DNA from: CAKSHP01 sp045590935
GTDB lineage: Bacteria; Bacillota; Clostridia; UBA1381; UMGS1253
Reading direction: 5' to 3'
Length of the DNA: 13,075 bases
NCBI GenBank assembly: GCA_045590935.1
Contig: JAZNSA010000105.1
Location: forward strand, 1-13,075
The notes under the pieces were generated by a model. That model ran no database searches. It was given only the letters and a program-made list of their open reading frames with translations, and was not told the origin of the DNA. The position numbers and the translations under genes were made by a program. The first letter of the stretch is position 1. Each line of letters opens with the position of its first letter. This document shows, piece by piece, positions 1 through 7,187 of the stretch.

Positions 1-848
1 CAGCTTCCGACTCCCTCAACAACCATATTCACACTCTCAAGCGCCTCCGAAACACTCTTTCCCTGACCGATTAGCACGCCTGCTCGTCTGTTTCTCGAAT
101 GCTTACTCATACAAGTTACGATTAAATCGCCAATTCCGCTAAGCCCCGCAAACGTTTCTGCCTTCGCACCCATAGCAACCCCGAGCCTCGAAATTTCCGC
201 TATTCCTCGTGTCATAAGAGCCGCAAGCGCATTATCTCCGCACCCCAGACCAGCTGAAATTCCCGCCGCAAGCGCTATAACATTTTTAAGCGCACCGCCA
301 ACCTCAACACCAAGCAAATCGTCGTTTGTATACACCCTGAAATTTGCATACATAAAAATTTCCTGTACCTTTTCTAAAACGCTCAAATCGTCGCCCGCAA
401 CAACATTCGTCGTAGGCAAAAATGCGGCAACCTCCTCAGCGTGCGACGGTCCGCTCATAACGGCAATTTTTGCCTCAGGTAGCTCCTCCGAAAGAACAAC
501 CGACAGCCTTTTTAAGCTATCCGCTTCAAATCCTTTTGCAACATTTACAACAATCTGCCCTTTCAAGATAAAGGAAGCCGCTTTTTTTGCAATCTCTCTT
601 ACTGCGTGCGACGGAACTGCCATAACAACAACCTCCGCTCCGTCTATGCACTCTCCCATATCAGCGGAAAAATATATGTTTTCGCTAAGCTTAACGCCCT
701 TTAAATACTTCTCATTCTCCCTTTTTTCATTAAGAAGTCTCGCCGACTCCTCCCTTTTGTTCCAAACAAAAACACTGTATCCTTTTTTAGCAAGAAGAAC
801 AGCAAGCGCCGTTCCCCAGCTTCCCGAACCAAGAATTGAAATTTTCAC
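1..848 (-). CDS. gpsA: Glycerol-3-phosphate dehydrogenase [NAD(P)+], C-terminus cut by window edge
   Basis: Reduces dihydroxyacetone phosphate to sn-glycerol-3-phosphate in the cytoplasm, supplying the phospholipid backbone. The reverse complement reads from a GTG start at 848 with no stop to base 1, giving about 282 codons of a family usually 330-340 residues long. The N-terminus has the Rossmann dinucleotide motif GSGSWGTA (residues 7-14). The two conserved lysines of the family appear in NVAKGFE (K105) and GGALKNVIALAAG (K188). SGPSHAEE (132-139) is also a family signature. The GTG start lies one base after the plsY stop, and an AAGGGTGAGGA ribosome site sits inside the end of plsY, so the two are probably translationally coupled. 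PlsY uses the product of this enzyme, so the pair makes biochemical sense. The identification is firm; only the C-terminal substrate-binding part is missing because of the window edge. Confidence 0.95.
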   Translation of the reverse strand, partial: MKISILGSGSWGTALAVLLAKKGYSVFVWNKREESARLLNEKRENEKYLKGVKLSENIYFSADMGECIDGAEVVVMAVPSHAVREIAKKAASFILKGQIVVNVAKGFEADSLKRLSVVLSEELPEAKIAVMSGPSHAEEVAAFLPTTNVVAGDDLSVLEKVQEIFMYANFRVYTNDDLLGVEVGGALKNVIALAAGISAGLGCGDNALAALMTRGIAEISRLGVAMGAKAETFAGLSGIGDLIVTCMSKHSRNRRAGVLIGQGKSVSEALESVNMVVEGVGS

Positions 849-849
849 G

Positions 850-1521
850 TTATTTATCCTCACCCTTAGCTTTATTTTTACTTCCAAGTTTAGACTCCGT
901 ACCCTTGCAAAGCCTTACGATGTTCATTCTGTGGCGATAGGTTGCAAGAAGAGACAGCAATATGCAGACAACAACAAAAATTGTGTTATCACTTTTGTCA
1001 ACAAAGTATGTGAAAAATATTGCAGATGTAAAATACAAAAGTGCCCCTACAAGCGAGCCAAGCGAAACATATCTCGTTATAGCCATAACCAACAGTGCTC
1101 CAATCAAAATAACAAGTCCGCATCTCCAGTCCATCATAAACATAACTGCCGCTGAGGTTGCAATCCCCTTACCGCCTTTAAAACCGAAGAACACAGGGTA
1201 ATTATGACCAACAACAACAAAAAGCGCCGCCATATATTTATAGCTATGAGTAACGGAATTGTCTATTCCGTTTTTAGATATTATACCCGCCGCAATTATA
1301 GCCCCAAGGCACGCAATAATACCCTTTAGCGCATCCAAAAGCAAAACACCTACGCCCGCAAGCTTGCCATACGTTCTGAGCATATTTGTTGCGCCCGCAT
1401 TGCCGCTTCCGTGCGAGCGGATATCCGTTCCTATGCCCTTTGAAATAATTATTGAAACATTAACACTTCCTATAAGATATGCAAAAATTATAACACCAAG
1501 CAAACAAATTTTTTCAATCAT
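850..1521 (-). CDS. plsY: Acyl-phosphate:glycerol-3-phosphate acyltransferase PlsY
   Basis: Integral membrane enzyme that transfers an acyl group from acyl-phosphate to glycerol-3-phosphate, the first acylation in phospholipid synthesis in Gram-positive bacteria. The 223-residue protein is hydrophobic with several membrane segments and has the PlsY signatures: SHGSGNAGATN (36-46), HNYPVFFGFKGGKGIAT (106-122) and a C-terminal RHRMNIVRLCKGTE (196-209). Length is slightly above the usual ~200 because of a lysine-rich tail (about 210-223). The ATG at 1521 is preceded at 8 nt by AGGAGG, which overlaps the TAG stop of der, so translation is probably coupled to der. The gene lies between der and gpsA, and gpsA makes its substrate. 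Identification is secure. Confidence 0.96.
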   Translation of the reverse strand: MIEKICLLGVIIFAYLIGSVNVSIIISKGIGTDIRSHGSGNAGATNMLRTYGKLAGVGVLLLDALKGIIACLGAIIAAGIISKNGIDNSVTHSYKYMAALFVVVGHNYPVFFGFKGGKGIATSAAVMFMMDWRCGLVILIGALLVMAITRYVSLGSLVGALLYFTSAIFFTYFVDKSDNTIFVVVCILLSLLATYRHRMNIVRLCKGTESKLGSKNKAKGEDK

Positions 1522-1533
1522 AGCCTATGCCTC

Positions 1534-2859
1534 CTATTTTTTATCGCTTCTCTCTCTTATTATAAACCTTATTGGCGTTCCCTCAAAGCCAAACGCCGCC
1601 CTTATCTGATTTTCAATATACCTTTGATATGAAAAATGAAAAAGCTCCTCGCTGTTTACAAAAATTACAAACGTAGGCGGATTAGATGAAGGCTGAGTCA
1701 TATAGTAAAGTCTCAGGCGCTTGCCCTTGTCGCTGGGCGGTTGAACCTTACTCGTTGCCTCTCCCAAAACGTCGTTTAGTATTCCTGTAGAAATTCTCTT
1801 CGATGCTTGCTCATAAACCTCTTTTATCATTTCAAAAACCTTGTTCACTCTGCTTCCCGTCTTTGCGCTGACAAACTGAATAGGCGCATACTGCATAAAC
1901 CCAAGAGTATCATAAACATCCTTTTTATAGTTGTTCATTGTATTTGTTTCTTTTTCAACTATATCCCACTTATTTACAACAACAATTGATGCCTTTCCAC
2001 ATTCATGAACATAGCCCGCAATTTTAGAATCCTGCTCAGTTATTCCCTCTGCACCATCAATCATAATAAGGCAAACATCTGCCCTTTCAACTGCCGCATA
2101 CGCACGCAACACACTGTATTTTTCAATCTGCTCATTAACCTTTGCCTTTCTTCGTATGCCCGCAGTATCAATAAACGTATACTTTTGCCCTTCAAACTCG
2201 AAATGCGTATCAATTGCATCTCTCGTTGTTCCTGCAATATCGCTTACTATAACTCTGTTTTCGCCCAAAATGCAATTGATAAGCGAAGATTTTCCCGCAT
2301 TAGGCTTTCCGACAACTGCAACCTTTATAACGTTTTCGTCCTCCGAAAGCTCCTCCTCCGTCGGAAACAGCTCAAACACCTTATCGAGCAAGTCTCCAAC
2401 GCCAAGCCCGTGAGTAGACGAAATCGCAATCGGGTCGCCAAGCCCAAGATTGTAAAACTCATAAAAATCAAGAGGCGGCTGACCTGGGTTATCAATCTTG
2501 TTTACTGCAAGAATGATTGGCTTATTTGCTTTAATAAGCATCGCCGCAACATCCTTATCCGATGCAGTTAAGCCTTCTTTAACATTAACCATTAAAACAA
2601 CAACATCTGCCATTTCAATTGCAAGCTCCGCCTGCTGGCGCATCTGCAAAAGAATTTCATCGTCCGTCTTAGGCTCAATTCCGCCCGTATCAATCAATGT
2701 GAACTGCTTTCCAAGCCATTCTGCGGGTGCAAAAATTCTATCCCTCGTAACGCCTGGGGTGTCGTCTACTATGCTTATTCTTGCGCCTGTTATCTTATTA
2801 AAAAGCGTTGATTTCCCAACATTTGGTCTGCCAACAATCGCAAGTATCGGTGTTGCCAT
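1534..2859 (-). CDS. der: Ribosome-associated GTPase Der (EngA)
   Basis: Essential double GTPase for assembly of the 50S ribosomal subunit. The 441-residue protein has two tandem G domains and a C-terminal KH-like domain, as expected. G domain 1 shows GRPNVGKS (10-17), DTGG (57-60) and NKID (120-123). G domain 2 shows GKPNAGKS (184-191), DTAG (231-234) and NKWD (296-299). The KH-like part (about 350-441) includes the family's PPTFVIFVN stretch. Start ATG 2859 follows an AAAGGA site by about 11 nt. It sits 21 nt after the DUF512 gene and 12 nt before plsY, within one minus-strand operon. Nothing is unusual in the sequence. Confidence 0.98.
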   Translation of the reverse strand: MATPILAIVGRPNVGKSTLFNKITGARISIVDDTPGVTRDRIFAPAEWLGKQFTLIDTGGIEPKTDDEILLQMRQQAELAIEMADVVVLMVNVKEGLTASDKDVAAMLIKANKPIILAVNKIDNPGQPPLDFYEFYNLGLGDPIAISSTHGLGVGDLLDKVFELFPTEEELSEDENVIKVAVVGKPNAGKSSLINCILGENRVIVSDIAGTTRDAIDTHFEFEGQKYTFIDTAGIRRKAKVNEQIEKYSVLRAYAAVERADVCLIMIDGAEGITEQDSKIAGYVHECGKASIVVVNKWDIVEKETNTMNNYKKDVYDTLGFMQYAPIQFVSAKTGSRVNKVFEMIKEVYEQASKRISTGILNDVLGEATSKVQPPSDKGKRLRLYYMTQPSSNPPTFVIFVNSEELFHFSYQRYIENQIRAAFGFEGTPIRFIIRERSDKK

Positions 2860-2880
2860 ATATAATCAAATCCTTTCAGT

Positions 2881-4203
2881 TTATATTTGTATATCCAAAA
2901 GCTTCTCAATAAAATCGAAACCGTCATTTTCAACTGTTTTTATTCTTGTATTAAGCGTTTTTTCAAGCTCCGTAAGCCGCATATTGTCTAAAAACACATC
3001 ATCGCCGTCTCTTAGCATACTAGCCGAAATAAAAATTCCCTCTCCAAAGCTTTCGCCCTTTGTCTGCTCAATTATATCACAAGCGCAAACCAAGCCCGAA
3101 ACATTTACTCCGCCGCCGAAAAAATTATTCTTAATTTTTAAAACCTTAGCCGAAAAGCTCGGGAATTTTTCAGTGAGCCTATCCGTAAGCGAAGATATAA
3201 ACTCTCCCGCAAGCTCTCCTGTTACTATTGTTACGCTTCTTTTCCTGTCGTATTTTTCAACAAGCCTTAACGCCGCCTCAAACTCGCTTTCCAAACTGCT
3301 AATCAGACCCACTCCGTTCTCAATCTGAACAAAGCCTTCGTATTCCTCCGCCTTTGGCAATGGCTTTTTTGCCATTATGTAAAATTCGTCGGCAAGGTAT
3401 ACAATTCTGCTATTATATTTTGTCAAAAATTCTTTTTGCCACGCTTCAACCTGAGAAATAACCAAAAGAGCACTTTTTTCATCATACGCCTCAAGCTCAA
3501 ACAGCCCTTCTCTGTGCGCAGAAAGACCAACGGGCACAACCGAAACGCTGTTTACATAAGGATAAAGCGCCGCCAAATCGAAAACCGTTTTTTTAAGTTT
3601 TTCCCTGTCGTTTACATTTTTGCAAAGCACAATCTGACAATTCATTTTTATTTTATTTTCGGCAAGCTTTTTCATTATTTCATATAGCTTACCTGCGAAT
3701 TTATTTTTAAGCATAAAGCATCTCAAGTCGGAATCCGTCGTATGAACAGAAACATTAACAGGCGTTATACGAAGCCTTATAATTCTTTCAATATCCTCCT
3801 CCGACAAATTCGTAAGAGTTATATAATTCCCTTGCAGAAACGAAAGCCTCGCATCATCATCCTTAAAATAGAGAGTTTCTCTCATTCCCTTAGGAAGCTG
3901 GTCTATAAAACAAAATATACATTTGTTTTTGCAGTGCATCGGCTCATCCATCAAGGAATTTTCAAACTCAACCCCTAAATCCTCATAATCCGATTCAACC
4001 TCAACAATTTCAATCTCACCGTTCTTCTTTAAAATTTCCAAAACATAAAACTCGTCAGCAGTCATAAACTTATAATCCAACACATCGCATATAGGCGTGT
4101 CATTAATTTTAAGTATGCAATCTCCCTTTTCAAGCTCAATTTCATCTGCAATTGAACCCGATACCACGCTTTTTATAACTGCTTTTCTTTTCATTTTTTC
4201 CAT
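2881..4203 (-). CDS. PDZ / radical-SAM-like / DUF512 protein
   Basis: Conserved Clostridia protein often found beside der and plsY; its reaction is not established. Layout of the 440 residues: an N-terminal PDZ-like domain (about 5-70), then a radical-SAM-type cluster motif CKNKCIFC (C91, C95, C98, spacing CX3CX2C), a TIM-barrel-like middle, and a C-terminal DUF512 region marked by NNFFGGGVNVSG (339-350) and SMLRDGDDVFLDNM (365-378). The cysteine spacing CX3CX2C is the classic one for a 4Fe-4S cluster that cleaves S-adenosylmethionine; activity is inferred. The family's usual LLTGxD stretch reads LVCACD here, adding two cysteines (C353, C355). ATG 4203 follows a GAGGCGGG site by a few bases and lies one base after the AraC gene's stop; a second ATG three codons on is also possible. 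It is the second gene of the minus-strand operon. Confidence 0.9.
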   Translation of the reverse strand: MEKMKRKAVIKSVVSGSIADEIELEKGDCILKINDTPICDVLDYKFMTADEFYVLEILKKNGEIEIVEVESDYEDLGVEFENSLMDEPMHCKNKCIFCFIDQLPKGMRETLYFKDDDARLSFLQGNYITLTNLSEEDIERIIRLRITPVNVSVHTTDSDLRCFMLKNKFAGKLYEIMKKLAENKIKMNCQIVLCKNVNDREKLKKTVFDLAALYPYVNSVSVVPVGLSAHREGLFELEAYDEKSALLVISQVEAWQKEFLTKYNSRIVYLADEFYIMAKKPLPKAEEYEGFVQIENGVGLISSLESEFEAALRLVEKYDRKRSVTIVTGELAGEFISSLTDRLTEKFPSFSAKVLKIKNNFFGGGVNVSGLVCACDIIEQTKGESFGEGIFISASMLRDGDDVFLDNMRLTELEKTLNTRIKTVENDGFDFIEKLLDIQI

Positions 4204-4204
4204 T

Positions 4205-5110
4205 TTACCCGCCTCGATTAATTTTTTTCATTTTTGCAATTTTTCTATACTGCAAAGGCGTCATACCCTCGTATTTTTTTAAAATATCGTTAAAGCGTTG
4301 CTGACTTGAAAAGCCAACCTCTTTCGCAATTTCATTAATTTTTTGGTCCGTATTTTCCAATAGATATTTTGCACTCCGTATTCTTATGTTTAAAAGATGC
4401 TTTTTAGGACTTACTCCAAATTCCTTTTTAAATGTATGTGCAAAGTAACTTTCGCTAAGAAAAACATACGCCGCAACGTCAGCCAAGGTAAGCTCCTTTT
4501 CATAGTTGCTTTCGATATACTCCTTTGCAATTGCCAAAAGCTCCTTAAGCTTAACACTTCTGCTGCTGACATTTTGCTCCCATTCCTGCTTTAGCGTTCT
4601 GCTCACTAAAACAAAAAGCTCCATAATCAAAAGATAGCTTAAATAATCGCCCCATATCTGCTGCTTATCATTTTCTTTTAAAATTCTGTTCATAACGCCG
4701 ATTATATCATTCTTTCGGCTTAGCTGAAGATGTATATAAGAAACGCTTTCGTCGTTTACGAACTCTATAAAATCATTAATTGAAATTTCAGAAAATTCAC
4801 CGTTTTTCTTGTTTGTAAACTTAAAGCTCAAAACAAGAAATTCACATTGATTTGTAGTAACCATAAATTTATGAGATTGATATGGCTTTATAATAATAAT
4901 GTCGTTAGGTCTCATAACAACATCGTCGCCCGCAACCTGAAACACCGCATCACCACGCTTTATATATACCATTTCAAAATGGTCGTGATAATTAGTATTC
5001 ATCGACCAATTCACATCGTGAATCTTTTCAATTGTCTTCACAATTACAGGCAAAAAGGCTTGCGTCTCAATAATTGATTCCCACGTTTTCGGAAGCTTCA
5101 TCTCGCTCAT
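4205..5110 (-). CDS. AraC-family transcriptional regulator with N-terminal cupin sensor
   Basis: Probable ligand-responsive DNA-binding regulator of 301 residues. The N-terminal half (about 25-110) looks like an AraC-type cupin: NYHDHFEMVYIKRG (40-53) and MRPNDIIIIKPYQSHKF (66-82). The C-terminal part (about 195-293) is a two-helix-turn-helix AraC domain with LTLADVAAYVFLSESYFAHTFK (208-229) as the first HTH and INEIAKEVGFSSQQRFNDILKK (258-279) as the second, ending GMTPLQYRK. I chose ATG 5110 over the upstream TTG at 5128 because AAGGGA (5120-5125) then sits 9 nt upstream; it would fall inside the coding region with the TTG. It is the first gene of the operon with DUF512-der-plsY-gpsA, 1 nt apart from DUF512. 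The ligand is unknown; such proteins usually sense sugars, yet no sugar gene is adjacent. Repeats in the promoter suggest autoregulation. Confidence 0.92.
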   Translation of the reverse strand: MSEMKLPKTWESIIETQAFLPVIVKTIEKIHDVNWSMNTNYHDHFEMVYIKRGDAVFQVAGDDVVMRPNDIIIIKPYQSHKFMVTTNQCEFLVLSFKFTNKKNGEFSEISINDFIEFVNDESVSYIHLQLSRKNDIIGVMNRILKENDKQQIWGDYLSYLLIMELFVLVSRTLKQEWEQNVSSRSVKLKELLAIAKEYIESNYEKELTLADVAAYVFLSESYFAHTFKKEFGVSPKKHLLNIRIRSAKYLLENTDQKINEIAKEVGFSSQQRFNDILKKYEGMTPLQYRKIAKMKKINRGG

Positions 5111-5119
5111 AAACATCAT

Positions 5120-5126
5120 TCCCTTC
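5120..5126 (-). promoter_or_regulatory. Ribosome binding site that decides the AraC gene start
   Basis: The minus strand reads GAAGGGA here, 9 nt before ATG 5110. The longer reading frame from TTG 5128 would make this site coding, so the ATG is favoured. Confidence 0.7.
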
Positions 5127-5153
5127 AATTACCATTTAAACAATTAAGCAATT

Positions 5154-5220
5154 AAACTGCACATCATTTAAAACAGTGCAAAACTGCACAAACTTATTAT
5201 ATCAGTTTAAAAAGCAGTTT
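5154..5220. repeat. Cluster of AAACTG half-sites over the AraC promoter and leader
   Basis: AAACTGCACA occurs exactly twice on the plus strand (5154-5163 and 5181-5190, 27 bp apart). The related AAACAGTGCA lies at 5171-5180, directly next to the second copy. Two more copies of AAACTG lie on the minus strand (5203-5208 and 5215-5220), one just upstream of the -10 box and one touching the -35 box of the minus-strand promoter. The copies at 5171-5190 can also form a short GTGCA/TGCAC hairpin. This layout fits binding sites for a regulator, most simply the AraC protein encoded just downstream; that assignment is inference. Confidence 0.55.
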
Positions 5221-5224
5221 TCAA
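5196..5224 (-). promoter_or_regulatory. SigA-type promoter of the AraC-DUF512-der-plsY-gpsA operon
   Basis: On the minus strand, TTGAAA (5224-5219), a 17-nt spacer, then TATAAT (5201-5196), with TG one base before the -10 (extended -10). The start would be near 5189, giving a leader of about 80 nt before ATG 5110. No other equally good promoter precedes the operon in the window. Confidence 0.75.
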
Positions 5225-5338
5225 TACTTTTTTAGTTATATTCATGATTTTTTCAAATTTTTTTTACTCCTTTATAATTTTATAAACAATAATTACAAGA
5301 AAATCACAAGATTTTAGCAATAAATTAGCAATTAGCTG

Positions 5339-5366
5339 TTTACAAATTAATTTTTTCTGTTATAAT
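5339..5366 (+). promoter_or_regulatory. SigA-type promoter of the RodA/FtsW gene
   Basis: TTTACA (5339-5344), 16-nt spacer, TATAAT (5361-5366), with TG at 5358-5359 forming an extended -10. The expected start is near 5373, about 28 nt before ATG 5401. It is divergent from the AraC operon promoter, with roughly 115 bp of AT-rich DNA between the two -35 boxes in which I see no gene. Confidence 0.78.
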
Positions 5367-5400
5367 AAAAGTAGCAAGCAATTTTGAAAAGGTGATAGAA

Positions 5401-6531
5401 ATGAAAAACAAAGCATCTCAATCAAAATTTAAAATCTTTTATTCTCTCGACAAGCTCTTGAGCATTCTTGCGCTAATCAGCTCAATAGTCGGGCTTTTTG
5501 CGATATATTCCGCAACAAAAAGCATGGGAACTCCAAGGCTTGTAATCGTTCAGATAGTTGCAGTTTGCTTAGGAATTATTTTGATGATTCTATTTTCAAA
5601 TATAGATTATGAGATTTTTTCAGATGCAGTAAAATATATTTTTATCGGAAATGTCTTTCTCTTGGTTTTGGTTTTATTTGTCGGAATGGGAAAAGACAGT
5701 ACGGGAACGCAAGGCTGGATTGATTTGGGTGTTGTTAATTTTCAACCTGCAGAAATTGTTAAAATAGGATTTATTTTAACGTTTTCGAGCCATTTATACA
5801 GAGTCCGTCAGGATATAAATTATATACCAACGCTTCTTTTGCTTACGCTTCACGCAGGAATTTTTATTTTCCTTATTTTACTTCAGCCCGACCTTGGAAC
5901 GGCACTTGTTTTTTTGTTTATCTTTTTAACTATGGTTTTTGCGGCAAAAATAAGCTACAAATATGTCATAACGTTTTTTTTGATAATTGGAATTTTAACT
6001 CCGCTGTTTTGGTTTTTCAAAGATAAAATTTTGTCGCCATATCAGGTTGAAAGATTTTTAGTTTTCCTTGACCCGTACAGAGACCCTAACGGAACGGGCT
6101 ACAACGTTATCCAGTCGGAAATTTCCGTTGGCTCGGGAAAGCTTTTCGGCAAGGGTTTTCTTTCGGGAACGCAAAACCAGCTCGAATATCTTCCCGCTAA
6201 GCATACCGATTTTATTTTTGCAACAATCGGTGAAGAATGGGGTTTTTTGGGTTGTATTGTTGTTGTGTTCCTGCTTTTTGCTATAATACTTCGCTGCATA
6301 TATATTGCCGCAACCGCAAAGGATTTTTATGGTTCAATGATTTGCACGGGTATTTCGGCAATGTTTTTGTTTCACGTTTTGGAAAATATAGGAATGTGTA
6401 TAAGGCTTATGCCTGTAACAGGTATTCCGCTCCCATTTATAAGCTATGGCGGAACGTCGATTTTGACAAGTATGCTCTCAATCGGAATTGTAAACAGCGT
6501 TGCTTCAAGGCGGCATTTAACAATGTTTTAA
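5401..6531 (+). CDS. rodA: RodA/FtsW-family peptidoglycan glycosyltransferase (RodA-like)
   Basis: SEDS-family membrane polymerase that joins lipid II into glycan strands, working with a class B penicillin-binding protein; RodA serves elongation, FtsW division. The 376-residue protein has about ten membrane segments. Signatures: GWIDLG (105-110), FQPAEIVK (114-121), QPDLGTA (162-168), LPAKHTDFIFATIGEE (264-279, containing the aspartate D270 equivalent to the catalytic one) and the C-terminal GIPLPFISYGGTS (341-353). The lack of long tails and the QPAEIVK/LPAKHTDF pattern favour RodA over FtsW, but no mreBCD or PBP2 gene is nearby, so the choice is moderate. ATG 5401 is preferred to the GTG at 5392 because AAAAGGTGAT (5387-5396) is a ribosome site that the GTG would overlap. 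It stands alone, between its own promoter and terminator. Confidence 0.9.
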   Translation: MKNKASQSKFKIFYSLDKLLSILALISSIVGLFAIYSATKSMGTPRLVIVQIVAVCLGIILMILFSNIDYEIFSDAVKYIFIGNVFLLVLVLFVGMGKDSTGTQGWIDLGVVNFQPAEIVKIGFILTFSSHLYRVRQDINYIPTLLLLTLHAGIFIFLILLQPDLGTALVFLFIFLTMVFAAKISYKYVITFFLIIGILTPLFWFFKDKILSPYQVERFLVFLDPYRDPNGTGYNVIQSEISVGSGKLFGKGFLSGTQNQLEYLPAKHTDFIFATIGEEWGFLGCIVVVFLLFAIILRCIYIAATAKDFYGSMICTGISAMFLFHVLENIGMCIRLMPVTGIPLPFISYGGTSILTSMLSIGIVNSVASRRHLTMF

Positions 6532-6591
6532 CCAAAAAAACTTTCCTCTCAATTTAAAAATCATCCTTAAATTACCTATTATACATTATTT

Positions 6592-6627
6592 TGCAAGGGA
6601 CTAGTATTAATCTCTTGCATTTTTTTT
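6592..6627 (+). terminator. Intrinsic terminator after the RodA gene
   Basis: A 9-bp stem, TGCAAGGGA (6592-6600) with TCTCTTGCA (6611-6619), one G-U pair, 10-nt loop, followed directly by eight T (6620-6627). It lies 60 nt after the RodA stop and before the next promoter. Confidence 0.9.
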
Positions 6628-6628
6628 A

Positions 6629-6656
6629 TTTATATGTTAAAATTAGTCTATATAAT
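6629..6656 (+). promoter_or_regulatory. Probable promoter of the ybaK-cimA unit
   Basis: TATAAT at 6651-6656 with a weak -35, TTTATA (6629-6634), 16 nt upstream. The start would be near 6663. Because the preceding terminator is strong, the two-gene unit needs a promoter here. The leader is only about 27 nt, too short for a T-box or leader peptide. Confidence 0.5.
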
Positions 6657-6689
6657 TGTAATAAGAATTAAAGGGGCTGAAAATTTAAT

Positions 6690-7172
6690 ATGAAACCGAA
6701 TTTTAAAACAAATGCAATGCGAATTTTAGACAGTGCAAAAATTGAATACACTCCCCTTAATTACGTAGGAAACGACGGTCAGATAGATGCAATTTCCGTT
6801 GCACGAAAAATGAATCAGGACGTTAATCTTGTATATAAAACCTTAGTTACCGTATCGCCTACGAAGCAATACTATGTTTTTGTTATTCCGGCAGCGGCTG
6901 AGCTTGATTTAAAAGCGGCGGCAAAGTCTGTTGGCGAAAAAGCTGTAGAAATGATAAAGGTAAGCGAAATAAACAAGGTAACGGGGTATATAAGAGGCGG
7001 TTGTAGCCCCATTGGAATGAAAAAATTATACAAAACCGTTATAGACAGCTCTGCAGAAAAGCTTGACAAATTTTTTATCAGTGCGGGAAAAATCGGCTAT
7101 CAGCTTGAAATTTCTCCCCTCGCCTTAAGAGAGGTTATCAACTTTGAATTTTGTGATATAATTCATAAATAA
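6690..7172 (+). CDS. ybaK: YbaK/EbsC-type aminoacyl-tRNA deacylase (Cys-tRNA(Pro) editing)
   Basis: Trans-editing enzyme that hydrolyses mischarged tRNA, typically Cys-tRNA(Pro), in the cytoplasm. The 160 residues match the whole YbaK fold: a basic N-terminus (KTNAMRILDSAKIEY, 6-20), VYKTLV with K50 as the conserved active-site lysine, and the hallmark GYIRGGCSPIGMKK (99-112). The exact substrate is inferred from the family; related editing proteins remove other amino acids. The start ATG 6690 has AGGGG (6672-6676) 13 nt upstream, a longer spacing than usual; no better start with a ribosome site is seen. The gene is followed at 15 nt by cimA, whose ribosome site overlaps this stop, so both are probably made from one message. 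Confidence 0.9.
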   Translation: MKPNFKTNAMRILDSAKIEYTPLNYVGNDGQIDAISVARKMNQDVNLVYKTLVTVSPTKQYYVFVIPAAAELDLKAAAKSVGEKAVEMIKVSEINKVTGYIRGGCSPIGMKKLYKTVIDSSAEKLDKFFISAGKIGYQLEISPLALREVINFEFCDIIHK

Positions 7173-7187
7173 GGAGGTAGGATTAAT

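Noticed and set aside
646..1155. 169-codon open frame on the plus strand
   Set aside because: Antisense to gpsA and plsY, with no ribosome site or family match.
2005..2571. 188-codon open frame on the plus strand
   Set aside because: Lies fully antisense to der; the Asn/Arg-rich product has no family features.
2498..3328. 276-codon open frame on the plus strand
   Set aside because: It runs antisense across the end of the DUF512 gene and the start of der, both firmly identified; its translation is Ser/Ile-rich with no recognisable domain.
5250..5278. TATAAT at 5273-5278 as a second plus-strand promoter
   Set aside because: Its best -35 (TTTCAA) matches only half the consensus, and the extended -10 promoter at 5339-5366 is far better placed for the RodA gene.
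5300..5316. AAAATC-ACAA-GATTTT hairpin between the divergent promoters
   Set aside because: Very A/T-rich with a single GC pair and no T-tract; expected by chance in such sequence.
6628..6689. T-box or leader-peptide attenuator ahead of the ybaK-cimA unit
   Set aside because: The leader is too short, and no T-box consensus, Ile codon run or anti-terminator pair is visible.
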